Of a stretch of 64,000 nucleotides of DNA, positions 44,066-53,629 are shown one piece after another. The DNA is taken from contig NZ_OMKA01000015.1 in NCBI RefSeq assembly GCF_900299525.1, positions 1 to 64,000 of the forward strand, written 5' to 3'. How positions within the stretch are numbered: the stretch's first letter is position 1; each line of letters starts with the position of its first letter. The stretch is from Aquimarina sp. Aq78. GTDB lineage: Bacteria > Bacteroidota > Bacteroidia > Flavobacteriales > Flavobacteriaceae. The position numbers and the translations under genes are program-made. Under the pieces are notes generated by a model. That model was not told where the DNA came from, did not search any database, and was given only the letters and a program-made list of their open reading frames with translations.

Positions 44066-44257
44066 ATGTTTAGTCAGGGCCAGTTAATATTTGCAGGATT
44101 TTTTGTCGTAGCATTTATCATCTTAATGATATTTAGCTATCGAAAAGATATCAAACTACATCGCAAATATTATAAGGGTAGTCTTTTTATTCTCATTGGT
44201 TTTATTATCTTTATTTTGTTGCTTTTTGCGTTAAAGACGTATTTACAACCCGAGTAA
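44066..44257 (+). CDS. Small two-helix membrane protein
   Basis: 63 residues. Two hydrophobic segments (about 6-23 LIFAGFFVVAFIILMIF; 41-58 LFILIGFIIFILLLFAL) joined by a basic loop (RKDIKLHRKYYKG). Positive-inside rules place both ends outside. No named family. Small proteins of this design are, to my recollection, common in flavobacteria. It is divergent from the pyrophosphohydrolase gene with a 44-bp gap. Confidence 0.7.
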   Translation: MFSQGQLIFAGFFVVAFIILMIFSYRKDIKLHRKYYKGSLFILIGFIIFILLLFALKTYLQPE

Positions 44258-44514
44258 ATCACATTCACCCCTAGAATTCAGTCAAAATAGTTGCATTTTG
44301 GTTACTACCGTATTGGTATGTAACCCGTTTATCTTTTGGTTTTTTTTAAAACTATTAAGACGAAATACCTTGTATTGGGTATGGATTAACGATCTCTTTT
44401 TTAAGAATTTTGGAGTATACTAAATGACAAAGTGAAATTAATTTAAAAATCTATAAGGTAAATTCTATCTAACATCTAAATAGTGTATTTGTTTAATATT
44501 TGAAATTAATCATC

Positions 44515-45756
44515 ATGAATGACAACTTATTATATACATCCATTGAGCAAGCTAATGAAGTACTAGATTTTTATGAACATTTTCTACTCAGATCTCCATA
44601 CATAATGTATATAGCTGTTGTAGAAGTCAATAAAAAAAACAGACGTGGTTATGGCCTAGAAATAGGTATAAATAAAGAAGGTGACGGAATTGTGCAGATA
44701 GATTACAACATCACGGCAATTGATGCATATTTAGGGAAGTTTGACAAAAATAAGGTCCCTGCTTTATTGCCTGTCCCTTCTGAGTTTTATCATAGAATTC
44801 GAAATTATGTTCAAAAAGAAATAGACTACCCTATCAACAACCAAGAGGCATATTCTTTGATTCAAACAAATACATCAATAATTGAAAAAATAAGTATTCC
44901 TGTAAAAAATCAATTTGTTACTTCTGATAACATAAAGCTAAGTCAATATTCTAGCTTTGTGAAAAGTGCTCAAAGTACTCAAGAAGAGTTTGAAAACATT
45001 TCGGAATATGGATCTTGGTTTAAGTATCCATACGGTAGCCAACCTATAATAAGTGAAGGGCAAAATGAAGGCACCTTAGGTGGTATATTTAAACTTCTAC
45101 AATATCCCGATTCTTTATTTGGAATTACAAATTGGCATATTTTTTCAGGCTCAAAAATGAATTTAGGGGAAGATGTCTTTTGCCCTAATGGAAAATCAAT
45201 AGGAACATTATTCTGGACTGCGGTTGACACATACAAAGAAGTTGCTTTTATAAAATTTAATAAGAAAACTTCATGTGAAATTTTATCCAGATACAAACTC
45301 AAAAAGTGGGCAATTACTCAACCAAAAATTGGAATGTCCGTGTATCAAAATGGATACGGTTCATACTCTGGAAGCAACCATTGTTCACAAAATTATACAT
45401 GCATACATTCAATTAATACAACTATAAGAATTCAATATTCATCAGGACAAAAAATATTTAAAAGACAACTCCTTATCGAAGATATTTCAACTGATGGTGA
45501 TTCTGGTGCGTTGCTTATCTCAAAGGAAAATCAAGAAGAAAAAGTAGTAGGTCTTATATTCAGTCTTACCAGCTTAAGAAAGAGATTACACAATGGGAAA
45601 CTAGTAAGATATTCTGTTGCCAACGATATTAATTTCATTTTTAATAAACCTTTCTGTCAAAAACAAGAAGTATTTAATGAAATTCAAAATAACATAATCA
45701 CCACAACACTCATAGATCACTTCACTCTTGATAATTTCAAATTACTAAACAATTAA
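44515..45756 (+). CDS. Trypsin-like (S1) serine protease homologue with altered catalytic Asp
   Basis: 413 residues from the ATG at 44515 (a TTG five codons upstream is not needed). No signal peptide, so cytosolic. The N-terminal ~130 residues (IMYIAVVEVNKKNRRGYGLEIGI, PALLPVPSEFY) resemble the region before the protease domain in bacterial proteins of the Nal1-like group. The protease core has GTLGGIF, His208 in ITNWHIF, a GxxVFCPNGKSIGTL strand and Ser330 in TDGDSGALL. The expected Asp position has Glu242 (KEVAFIKF), so activity may be reduced or altered. It heads a tight four-gene operon with a small unknown protein, a histidine kinase and a response regulator (gaps 5, -1 and -4 bp). Confidence 0.75.
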   Translation: MNDNLLYTSIEQANEVLDFYEHFLLRSPYIMYIAVVEVNKKNRRGYGLEIGINKEGDGIVQIDYNITAIDAYLGKFDKNKVPALLPVPSEFYHRIRNYVQKEIDYPINNQEAYSLIQTNTSIIEKISIPVKNQFVTSDNIKLSQYSSFVKSAQSTQEEFENISEYGSWFKYPYGSQPIISEGQNEGTLGGIFKLLQYPDSLFGITNWHIFSGSKMNLGEDVFCPNGKSIGTLFWTAVDTYKEVAFIKFNKKTSCEILSRYKLKKWAITQPKIGMSVYQNGYGSYSGSNHCSQNYTCIHSINTTIRIQYSSGQKIFKRQLLIEDISTDGDSGALLISKENQEEKVVGLIFSLTSLRKRLHNGKLVRYSVANDINFIFNKPFCQKQEVFNEIQNNIITTTLIDHFTLDNFKLLNN

Positions 45757-45761
45757 ACATT

Positions 45762-46199
45762 ATGGAAAAAAGAATACCACAAAAAAGAAATTGGCCATAT
45801 CAAAGTCAAAAAAAATTATTTTTGTTTAATGATAAAGAAATTGATTTACAAGCACAATTTCTTTGGCATGATGAAAACATAAAACATATCGATTTCTTTT
45901 TAAACAACTTAACTAAAAAACTATTTAAAATTTGTAAAATCACCCGATGTGTTAATACCGATTTTGAATATAAAGATTATGTATTAATACATATGAGTAA
46001 ATTAGGGGATGATATAATTCCTCCAAAATTTCCCGCCGATGAAAATCATTTTGGGAAATTAACTCTAAGACCTAAAGATAAAATTACGTTTTTGTTTAAG
46101 GTATATGGTGAAAGATGCGAGGTTATTGAAAGGTTTAATTGCACCCTACCTGAACCAACACCAAAAACCAAAGACGGAAGCATAATCGTAAGTATTTAA
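45762..46199 (+). CDS. Small unknown protein of the protease/two-component operon
   Basis: 145 residues, basic N-terminus (KRIPQKRNWPYQSQKK), no signal peptide or membrane segment. The pattern of short strands (LFLFNDKEIDLQAQFLWH, LTLRPKDKITFLFKVYGE, RFNCTLPEP) suggests a beta-sandwich, but I do not recognise the family. It starts 5 bp after the protease gene and its stop overlaps the kinase ATG (TAATG). This conserved spacing would make it a partner or inhibitor of the protease homologue; that is inference. Confidence 0.6.
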   Translation: MEKRIPQKRNWPYQSQKKLFLFNDKEIDLQAQFLWHDENIKHIDFFLNNLTKKLFKICKITRCVNTDFEYKDYVLIHMSKLGDDIIPPKFPADENHFGKLTLRPKDKITFLFKVYGERCEVIERFNCTLPEPTPKTKDGSIIVSI

Positions 46200-48028
46200 T
46201 GAAAATCAAAAAAAATATCATTTTAGGAATTTTACCAGTAATACTTTTTGTTACTGGTTTTTCTTATGGGCAAAATCATATTTTCAAACAAGTTCAAAAT
46301 CAAATTAATAGATATGAGTTAGATTCTGCATTGATATCTCTGCAGAACACTAAACCCTTAAAAAATAATTTTCAAAATGGGCTTTATCATTACTATTTAG
46401 GTATAATTCACACAAGAAAAGACAAGCACCACAAGGGGTTTAACGAGTTATTAGAAGCTAAAAAAAAACTTAAAGTTTCAGATAGCTTAAGGCATATAGC
46501 TAATACCAATTATGAGATTTATAATTTATTAATGCACCAAAAAGATTTAAAAATTGACCCTTCCCCATTTAGAATCGAATATTGGAATTTTGCACACTCA
46601 TCCAGAATACCTATTTACCTTGCTAGGGCTTACTCTATAGAAGCGGATTTATATTTAAATCTGAATGATCTAAATTGCACCTTATATTTTTATAAAAAAT
46701 CAATTCATCAACTAAATAGATTAGAAGATAAGATTCAGAAAGAAGTAAAAATTGCATTCATAGAAATGAATATGGGGGTTGCTCATAACACTATCAACAA
46801 AAAAATAGACTCTTCGTTATTTTACTTCGATAAATCCTTAAGCATATTTCAAAAGTATGGGCTACAACAGCAAATATCAATTAACTATAACAATCAAGCA
46901 AAAGCGCATGAAAATTCTGGAGATTATCAGAAAGCTATAACTTTTTTTCAAAAAACAAACAGCATAAACCTTGAAGAGTATGATATCAAAACCAGAGCTA
47001 TCTATTACAAAAATCAATTGATTAGTCATAAACAGAATAATGATCCTAAAAGGGCTCTTGAATATGCCGAAAAGTTATTAGCTATAAACGATACAATAGA
47101 TAACCAATCTCAAAACAATGCAATAATAGATGCCGAAAACAAGTATCGTGCAGCAGAAAAAGAAAAGCAAATTTTAATTGAGCAAAAGGAAAACCAAGAA
47201 CTTCAAAATCAGGTAGAAAAAGAACAACGCGAACAACAAATACTATGGATTGGTTCTATCTCTATGCTTATTCTTGGCAGTAGCATGGCATTTTTACTTT
47301 ACAAAAACACCAAACGCAAACAACGCATCGCTGAGCAAGAACGAGAGATCGAAATCCAAAAAACAGAAAAGTTGCTTAAAGAACAAGAGCTTACTGCTAT
47401 CGATGCTATGATTTCTGGACAAGAAAAAGAACGGCAACGTTTGGCTAATGAACTGCATGATAACCTGGGAAGTACACTCGCTACGGTTAAGCTTCATTTT
47501 CAGCATTTACAACATCATAAAGATAACCCCAAAGTTGAACATGTAGAAGAATTATATACCAAAACGAATGCACTATTAGATGAAGCCTACCAAAAAGTAC
47601 GCACCATTGCTCATGAAAAAAACAGTGGAGTTATGGCCAATCAAGGATTATTACCTGCGGTTAAAAAGCTCGCTAAAAAAGTGTCTAATGGTGATGGATT
47701 GTATATCGAAGTACAGGATTATGGGCTACAAGAACGATTGGATAATGCTTTAGAAATATCAATCTTTAGGATGATACAGGAGTTAATTACCAATACTATT
47801 AAACATGCCGAAGCTTCAGAAATCCATATTTCCTTAACCAATCATGATTCTCTTTTAAATATCATCCTAGAGGATAATGGTAAAGGGTTTGATGCCAAAG
47901 TATTACCCAAAAAAGAAGGAATGGGATTAAGAAATATTGAAAAACGAGTAGAACATCTCCAGGGAACCTTCGAGATTGATTCTACTATAGGAAAAGGAAC
48001 TAATATCATTATAAATATACCTATATGA
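46199..48028 (+). CDS. TPR-containing sensor histidine kinase (HisKA_3 type)
   Basis: 609 residues. A signal peptide or first helix (IILGILPVILFVTGFSYG), about 270 residues of tetratricopeptide-like helices in the periplasm, a coiled coil, a membrane helix near 350-368 (ILWIGSISMLILGSSMAFLLY), a second coiled coil, then the HisKA_3 dimerisation domain with His420 in ANELHDNLGSTLA. The HATPase domain shows ITNTIKHAEA, ILEDNGKGFDA and GMGLRNIEKRV. It phosphorylates the response regulator encoded next (4-bp ATGA overlap). TPR input suggests protein or peptide sensing. Confidence 0.93.
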   Translation: MKIKKNIILGILPVILFVTGFSYGQNHIFKQVQNQINRYELDSALISLQNTKPLKNNFQNGLYHYYLGIIHTRKDKHHKGFNELLEAKKKLKVSDSLRHIANTNYEIYNLLMHQKDLKIDPSPFRIEYWNFAHSSRIPIYLARAYSIEADLYLNLNDLNCTLYFYKKSIHQLNRLEDKIQKEVKIAFIEMNMGVAHNTINKKIDSSLFYFDKSLSIFQKYGLQQQISINYNNQAKAHENSGDYQKAITFFQKTNSINLEEYDIKTRAIYYKNQLISHKQNNDPKRALEYAEKLLAINDTIDNQSQNNAIIDAENKYRAAEKEKQILIEQKENQELQNQVEKEQREQQILWIGSISMLILGSSMAFLLYKNTKRKQRIAEQEREIEIQKTEKLLKEQELTAIDAMISGQEKERQRLANELHDNLGSTLATVKLHFQHLQHHKDNPKVEHVEELYTKTNALLDEAYQKVRTIAHEKNSGVMANQGLLPAVKKLAKKVSNGDGLYIEVQDYGLQERLDNALEISIFRMIQELITNTIKHAEASEIHISLTNHDSLLNIILEDNGKGFDAKVLPKKEGMGLRNIEKRVEHLQGTFEIDSTIGKGTNIIINIPI

Positions 48029-48651
48029 TCACTATAGCAATTGCAGAAGACCACCAATCTCTTATTGACGGTGTAGAACTTCTTCTTCGGTATGAAGAAG
48101 AAATTAGTATTGTTGGTATGGCCAATGATGGAGAAGAACTACTCAATATTGTGAGAAGAAAACAACCTAAAGTTGTACTTACCGATATCAGAATGCCTAA
48201 AATTGATGGTATTGCAGCTTGCAAAATCATAAAAAAAGAATTTCCTCATACCAAAATCATTGCTTTCTCTATGTTTGATCAGGAAGATGCTGTTCGACAA
48301 ATGATTGAAGCTGGAGCTTCTGGATACCTACTTAAAAACTCACCCCTGGAAGAAGTATTAATCGCAATACAACATGTAGCAAGGGGAGAGACTTATTTTG
48401 ATGCTGATATTGACCCCTCACTATTTTCTAAAGATGCCAAACAAGCTCCTAAAAAACAACTATTATCAAAAAGTGAACGGGAAATCTTAAAACTTATCGG
48501 ACAAGGAAAAACCTCATCAGAGATCGCTGCCATTCGTTTCAATTCGGTGTCTACTGTAGAAACCCATCGTAAAAATATCATACGTAAACTGGGTCTTCAC
48601 GGCAAAGGAGAATTATTGCGCTATGCCATTGAAAAAAAGTATGATTTTTAG
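48025..48651 (+). CDS. NarL/LuxR-family response regulator
   Basis: 208 residues. Receiver domain with Asp54 (LTDIRMPKIDG) and KNSPLEEVL; C-terminal LuxR helix-turn-helix at about 148-205 (LSKSEREILKLIGQGKTSSEIAAIRFNSVSTVETHRKNIIRKLG). It is the partner of the overlapping kinase gene. Gene targets are unknown. Typical candidates are the protease operon itself or the outer-membrane protein gene immediately downstream. Confidence 0.94.
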   Translation: MITIAIAEDHQSLIDGVELLLRYEEEISIVGMANDGEELLNIVRRKQPKVVLTDIRMPKIDGIAACKIIKKEFPHTKIIAFSMFDQEDAVRQMIEAGASGYLLKNSPLEEVLIAIQHVARGETYFDADIDPSLFSKDAKQAPKKQLLSKSEREILKLIGQGKTSSEIAAIRFNSVSTVETHRKNIIRKLGLHGKGELLRYAIEKKYDF

Positions 48652-48681
48652 GTAACTCTCCCCCTTCTTTAAAAGATAAAT

Positions 48682-48705
48682 ATACCCTGCTATGGGTATT
48701 TTTTT
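48682..48705 (+). terminator. Rho-independent terminator of the protease/two-component operon
   Basis: ATACCC/GGGTAT stem with a TGCTAT loop, then TTTTTTT; 31 bp after the response regulator stop. Confidence 0.65.
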
Positions 48706-48752
48706 GTGCTTGATTGAAAGGTAGTTTTGGTATGCACTAAACAACTATAATC

Positions 48753-50222
48753 ATGAAAAAAATTATCTTAATTACACTCATCTCTATCATATCAATATCT
48801 AAAGGAATAGCTCAAGATAAAAATGAAGAAAAAGATGAAAAAAGTACATTAACCAAAGAAACTATTAATGAAATTGTAAATCAAATTAGTAGTAATTTGG
48901 AAACAAAACTAGACAAGAAAAATGTAGAAGTTCTAAATCAGCAAAAAAATGAAATCACAAAAAAGAATTCTGAAACATTATTGCTCATGTTAGAAGAAAA
49001 AATGGGGCTCGACAAAGAAACGCTCGAAACATTAGAAGATGTAGTAGAAGATCCTGACAATAAACCTGATGAAACTATAGAAAAAATCTTCAAAATCCTA
49101 TCTGAGTTAAACACACTAGACAAAAAAGAATTCATAGGAACTTTTACTTTTATTAAAAAGGGAAAAGATGTTAAAGTATATGAAGAAAATGATCCAAACA
49201 ATCAAACCGCTATCAATATAAAAAGTGTGAATATAGAAATTAAAGATGGTGTGATATATGACATCAACGCTATTGTAGACAATGATAGTGAAAATGAATT
49301 TTTTTATAATAAATCTACTACCAGTATTTTTAGTTTCAATAAAAAGAAAAATACCATAAAGCTATATAGCAATCAAAATGATGATAAAAATGAAAAGTAT
49401 ATACTATTAGTTGACTTAGTTGGTTTTAATCACGAAAACGGAAAAAGGTATGTCATAGAAAGTGATAACATTAGTTTATCTCAAGAAAATGAGAATTATA
49501 AAGTTAGTATCGATAACAATCTAAAATCTGTTATCGATCTTCGTTTTTATTCTGATTTTTTAGGGTTGATTGATGAGGCATCTAATGGTATCGTAAGTTT
49601 TGAAGGTAGTAGTACTTTTTATCTTAACCCATTTAGTTTTTTTAACGGTTTTAACTATATGCTTAAAAAAATGAAAACAAAAATCAGGTATTCCAGATTT
49701 GACAATGATGACAGGACATTACCTGTAGAATTAGATGATGAACTTGATTTAATACAAAAATCTTTTTTGAACTTTGGAGGAGAGTTAGATCTTTTTGAAA
49801 CTAGATTTGGAAAAAAATTCCCTTATAAATTACTCTTTAAGGCTAAAGGGGCATTAGATGTAACAGAAATCACCAAAAAAGATACAGATGACAAAATAAA
49901 TACCACTACTCTAGGTATTGGAATAGGAAGCGAAATACAAATAGAACGATTTCACAACTTTGGATTGCATGCTTCCTTTTATTTTAATCGTTATCAAAAT
50001 AATAATATCTTAGAAAACAGAGTTCTCAACTTCGATACGTTTACCATAAACTCTGAAGCTTATTTTTATACTCCTGGCAATAAAAATGATGCTATATTTA
50101 TTAGATTACAATATGAACAAGGAAGAAGAAGTTTAGATGCTAGTTCTAATTTCTTTAATGTACAATTTGGCTATAAAGCAGAATTAAATTTTAAACCAAA
50201 GAAAGAAAAGACTCCAGAATAA
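48753..50222 (+). CDS. Exported coiled-coil/beta protein, function unknown
   Basis: 489 residues with a signal peptide (IILITLISIISISKGIA). The mature N-terminus (about 22-115) is highly charged and helical (KNEEKDEKSTLTKETINEIVNQISSN), probably a coiled coil. From about 130 the chain becomes beta-rich (GTFTFIKKGKDVKVY, VIDLRFYSDFLG, TTTLGIGIGSEIQIERFHNFGLHASFYF) and ends with strands typical of an outer-membrane barrel (AIFIRLQYEQGRR, FNVQFGYKAELNF). No named family. It follows the two-component operon terminator and converges on the M49 gene. Confidence 0.7.
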   Translation: MKKIILITLISIISISKGIAQDKNEEKDEKSTLTKETINEIVNQISSNLETKLDKKNVEVLNQQKNEITKKNSETLLLMLEEKMGLDKETLETLEDVVEDPDNKPDETIEKIFKILSELNTLDKKEFIGTFTFIKKGKDVKVYEENDPNNQTAINIKSVNIEIKDGVIYDINAIVDNDSENEFFYNKSTTSIFSFNKKKNTIKLYSNQNDDKNEKYILLVDLVGFNHENGKRYVIESDNISLSQENENYKVSIDNNLKSVIDLRFYSDFLGLIDEASNGIVSFEGSSTFYLNPFSFFNGFNYMLKKMKTKIRYSRFDNDDRTLPVELDDELDLIQKSFLNFGGELDLFETRFGKKFPYKLLFKAKGALDVTEITKKDTDDKINTTTLGIGIGSEIQIERFHNFGLHASFYFNRYQNNNILENRVLNFDTFTINSEAYFYTPGNKNDAIFIRLQYEQGRRSLDASSNFFNVQFGYKAELNFKPKKEKTPE

Positions 50223-50227
50223 TTTTA

Positions 50228-50270
50228 CAAAAAAAGTCCCCTTTTTTGATAAAATACTAAAAAGGGGACT
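50228..50270 (-). terminator. Rho-independent terminator of the M49 peptidase gene
   Basis: AGTCCCCTTTTT at 50235-50246 pairs with AAAAAGGGGACT at 50259-50270. On the minus strand the stem is followed by seven T. Confidence 0.72.
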
Positions 50271-50295
50271 CTATACCTAAATTGATTTTTATTTC

Positions 50296-52347
50296 TTAAT
50301 TCACCTCAGGTAAGAAGTTATAATTCTTACTGTACCATAACATCTGTTCTTCAAAGGTTTTAGGTTGGAATACTTCAAAACCTATAATCTCATCTGCATC
50401 ATCCGTTTTTGGTACTAAAACAGGATTTACAAAACCACTATACGGTGCCGATGTAAATTGCTTATTACGCTCTAATACTTCTGCATGTACAGCTTGATCA
50501 ACTTTTACACCATATCCTTCTACCAAAGCTTCTGCTGCTTTATAATCTCCTTCAGATTTGATACGTTGTGTTTCTTTTAATAAACGACCAAAGATTTCAC
50601 GTAGTTTGGTATAGTCATTAATATTAAAGTAGGTTTTTCCTTCTCTACTTACTTTTTCGATTACATTATCTTTCTTTCCTTGTTCAAAAGCCCAGCCACT
50701 AACCCACTGGCGATTACGCATATGAGCTTCTTCTACATCATCACCAAGATTTAAACGAATCAATTGTGTCATTAATCCATTTCTAATATATCCATCATAA
50801 GCAGCTTTACCTGTCTTTTCCCAATCTTCAACTAATCCTAGTTCTTGTAATTTTGGATCCATTAAATAGTATAACCCAACTAAATCAGCACGACCTTCTT
50901 CCATAGTAGAAGCATAGTTTTTTAATGTTTCTTTAGTTTCTCCTACTCCTGGGTTTAATTTTCCAGATGCATGACCAACTACTTCATGTAACGCTGTATG
51001 TAATTTATCTCCTAATTGTCCATATTTTTCTTCTAGTTCAAACTCTTCATCATCATGCACAAACTCTTTTAAACGTCCCGAACCACCAGCATTATTATAA
51101 GCACCGATAATATTTCCTAAGGATACAGACTTAGAACCTACAGCAGCTCTAATCCAGTTTGCATTAGGAAGATTTACTCCTATAGGTGTACTTGGTGATG
51201 CATCTCCTGCCTCCCCGGCAACAGCTACTACTTTATACGAAACCCCTACAACACTATCTTTTTTATGAGCATCCATTAATGGAGAATTATCTTCAAACCA
51301 CTGTGCATTTTCTGATAGCACAGACATTTTTTTAGACATATCAAAATCCTTGATCTGTACAATAGTTTCATAAGAACCTCTATATCCTAATGGATCATTA
51401 TATACTTCAATAAAACTATTAATGTAATCGATATTACCTTCTGTAGCTGCAGTCCATGCCACATTATAATCATCCCAGGTTTGTAAATTTCCTGTTTTAT
51501 AATATTCGATCAATAGCCCTAAAGCATCTCCTTGTGCTTCATTTTCTGCTACAGCTTTTGCTTTTTCTAACCATTTGATAATTTCGTCGATTGCTGATCC
51601 ATACAATCCTCCTGATTTATATACTCGTTCTTTTAATTTTCCATTTTCTTTTACCAATTGAGAGTTTAAACCAAAAGATAAAGGTTTCTCTGCATTTGGA
51701 GATTTCATTTTACTATAGAATGATGTAACATCGGTATTAGTAACTCCAGGGCCATAAAAGTTAACCGCAGATAGTGCTACATTATCAACTCCTTTTGCTT
51801 GATTTACTTTTTTAGCATCTTGATCATTAAAGATCACTTCGTATACTTCTTTAGACACTTCGGTTCCTGTCGCTGCAAGAAGAGAGCTAAAGTAATCTCG
51901 ACTAAATTCTGGTTTAATCTTATCATTACTATAGTGATGATGAATCCCGTTAGAAAACCAAACTCGTTTTAGATACGTTTCAAAAGTTTTCCAGTTTGCA
52001 TCACTCTTATTTCCGTCATAAGAAGTGTGGACTTTTTCTAATGCTTTTCGGATAGTAAGATTATGACGGTAATTCTGATCCCACATAATATCTCTTCCAC
52101 TTAATCCTGCTTGTGTAAGATAATACACTAATTTTTGTTCTTTCAAAGTAAGATTATCCCAACCCGGTATTTGGTATCTTAAAATTTTCAGATCAGCAAA
52201 TTGCTCTACAACATAATCAAACTTTTCCTCTGCTACTTCCTGTTTTTCTTCTTGTTGGTTAATTTGATCCTTAACGCTTGGATCCTTTTTACATGCAATC
52301 ATTAAACTAGTGATTGCTATAAAAAATAATATTCTGTCGAGTTTCAT
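50296..52347 (-). CDS. M49-family dipeptidyl-peptidase III-like lipoprotein
   Basis: 683 residues. Lipoprotein signal with Cys near 19 (ITSLMIACKK). Zinc motif HEVVGH (about residue 455, in HTALHEVVGHASGKLNPG), and the third ligand Glu in STMEEGRADLVGL some 50 residues on. These are the HEXXGH and EExRAD elements of dipeptidyl-peptidase III. It should release dipeptides from short peptides at the cell surface or in the periplasm. Homologues of this type are sometimes labelled dihydrofolate reductase in databases, which the motifs do not support. Exact -7 box upstream at 52370. Confidence 0.9.
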   Translation of the reverse strand: MKLDRILFFIAITSLMIACKKDPSVKDQINQQEEKQEVAEEKFDYVVEQFADLKILRYQIPGWDNLTLKEQKLVYYLTQAGLSGRDIMWDQNYRHNLTIRKALEKVHTSYDGNKSDANWKTFETYLKRVWFSNGIHHHYSNDKIKPEFSRDYFSSLLAATGTEVSKEVYEVIFNDQDAKKVNQAKGVDNVALSAVNFYGPGVTNTDVTSFYSKMKSPNAEKPLSFGLNSQLVKENGKLKERVYKSGGLYGSAIDEIIKWLEKAKAVAENEAQGDALGLLIEYYKTGNLQTWDDYNVAWTAATEGNIDYINSFIEVYNDPLGYRGSYETIVQIKDFDMSKKMSVLSENAQWFEDNSPLMDAHKKDSVVGVSYKVVAVAGEAGDASPSTPIGVNLPNANWIRAAVGSKSVSLGNIIGAYNNAGGSGRLKEFVHDDEEFELEEKYGQLGDKLHTALHEVVGHASGKLNPGVGETKETLKNYASTMEEGRADLVGLYYLMDPKLQELGLVEDWEKTGKAAYDGYIRNGLMTQLIRLNLGDDVEEAHMRNRQWVSGWAFEQGKKDNVIEKVSREGKTYFNINDYTKLREIFGRLLKETQRIKSEGDYKAAEALVEGYGVKVDQAVHAEVLERNKQFTSAPYSGFVNPVLVPKTDDADEIIGFEVFQPKTFEEQMLWYSKNYNFLPEVN

Positions 52348-52369
52348 TTATTTTATTTTATTGTTTTGA

Positions 52370-52377
52370 CAAATGTA
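52370..52377 (-). promoter_or_regulatory. -7 promoter box of the M49 gene
   Basis: TACATTTG on the minus strand, exact TAnnTTTG, 22 bp before the ATG. Confidence 0.5.
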
Positions 52378-52439
52378 ACAAAATAAAAGGATGTTAAAAT
52401 TGTTTATATTAGCTGACCAAACAATCTAAACTAACTAAC

Positions 52440-53474
52440 ATGAAAATAGTAAAATATTTATTTTTTCTATTATTATTAGTAATAATTGGCGGAGCTGTTT
52501 ATGTTGCTACCATAGACGGTGAGTATCAAGTAGAAGAAAGTAGAGTAATAGATGCTCCTGATGAGTTATTATTTGCTACAATCAATGAATATAAAACCTG
52601 GGACAAATGGGGGCCTTGGATGGATGAATCTGATGATTTTATTATGGAATATCCCGAAAAAACAAGTGGTGAAGGTGCTTCTTATAGCTGGAAAAGTGAA
52701 ACAGAGGGAGACGGTAAAATGGAAACCATAAAAACTTCTCCATTTACCAGCATAGATCAAAATATCACATTTATCACTCCTATGGGCGAAAGCAAAAGTG
52801 ACGTGTACTGGAAATTTGAAAAAATCGAAGGCAAAAAGACTAAAGTAACTTGGGGAATGAAAGGTGAACAATCTTTTATGGAAAAGGCATTTTGGGCTAC
52901 TCAAGATAGTACTATATCCCAAATGATAAAACCTATGTATGCTCGTGGACTCGAAAAACTCGATGCATTCACTGATGAGAAAATGAAAAAATATGCTGTT
53001 CATGTAGATGGAGTTACAGAACATGGGGGCGGGTTTTATATGTACAGTGCTACTGCTTCTTCAATAGCTATAATTCCTGAAAAAATGAAAGATATGATCC
53101 CTGCAGTGGATACATATATGAAACAAAATAATCTTCCACAAACAGGTATGCCCTTTACGTTATATAATGAGTATAATGAAGAACAAGGAACAGCAATTTT
53201 CTCTACCGCAATCCCAACCAGAGATAAAGTAATCACTCCTAAAGAAAGTTCTATTCTTTGTGATTTTTTACCCAGACAAAAAGTAGTGAAGACGACACTT
53301 AAAGGAGATTACATTAACCTAAAAGAAGCATGGGAAGCTGGTTACAAATATATTGCAGAGAACAATCTAGAACCAAATATAGAATCTGCAGCTTTTGAGG
53401 TGTATCGCGTAGAGCCAAGATTACAACCAAATCCTGCTGAATGGGTTACAGAAATATATATTCCAATAAAATAA
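52440..53474 (+). CDS. SRPBCC plus GyrI-like two-domain protein
   Basis: 344 residues. One N-terminal membrane anchor (IVKYLFFLLLLVIIGGAVYVATI). Then an SRPBCC/polyketide-cyclase domain (about 32-180: VIDAPDELLFATINEYKTWDKWGPW, KVTWGMKGEQSFMEKAFW). The C-terminal GyrI-like small-molecule-binding domain has TRDKVITP and LKGDYINLKEAWEAGYKYI. Fusions of this kind are frequent in Bacteroidota; the ligand is unknown. It is divergent from the M49 gene and has a hairpin after the stop. Confidence 0.85.
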   Translation: MKIVKYLFFLLLLVIIGGAVYVATIDGEYQVEESRVIDAPDELLFATINEYKTWDKWGPWMDESDDFIMEYPEKTSGEGASYSWKSETEGDGKMETIKTSPFTSIDQNITFITPMGESKSDVYWKFEKIEGKKTKVTWGMKGEQSFMEKAFWATQDSTISQMIKPMYARGLEKLDAFTDEKMKKYAVHVDGVTEHGGGFYMYSATASSIAIIPEKMKDMIPAVDTYMKQNNLPQTGMPFTLYNEYNEEQGTAIFSTAIPTRDKVITPKESSILCDFLPRQKVVKTTLKGDYINLKEAWEAGYKYIAENNLEPNIESAAFEVYRVEPRLQPNPAEWVTEIYIPIK

Positions 53475-53481
53475 CACTATA

Positions 53482-53517
53482 TAAACTGCATTCTATTGAA
53501 TCATAGAATGCAGTTTA
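53482..53517 (+). terminator. Hairpin after the SRPBCC/GyrI gene
   Basis: 14-bp perfect stem TAAACTGCATTCTA/TAGAATGCAGTTTA with an 8-nt loop, 7 bp after the stop. There is only a weak T run, so termination strength is uncertain. Confidence 0.45.
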
Positions 53518-53629
53518 TTAATTTATGATCATATAGTAACCAAGTTGATACGAACATATATCGTTTTGTAAATTCTATACAAACATAAATTAATACTAGC
53601 CAGACCTTTAAAACAATAGATAAAAACAG

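Noticed and set aside
50296..52347. Dihydrofolate reductase annotation
   Set aside because: The protein has the HEVVGH and EEGRAD motifs of M49 peptidases and no DHFR fold motifs.
53475..53629. Fluoride riboswitch before crcB
   Set aside because: I looked for the conserved GG-rich pseudoknot of the crcB motif and found none. The only structure is the hairpin at 53482-53517, which belongs to the preceding gene.
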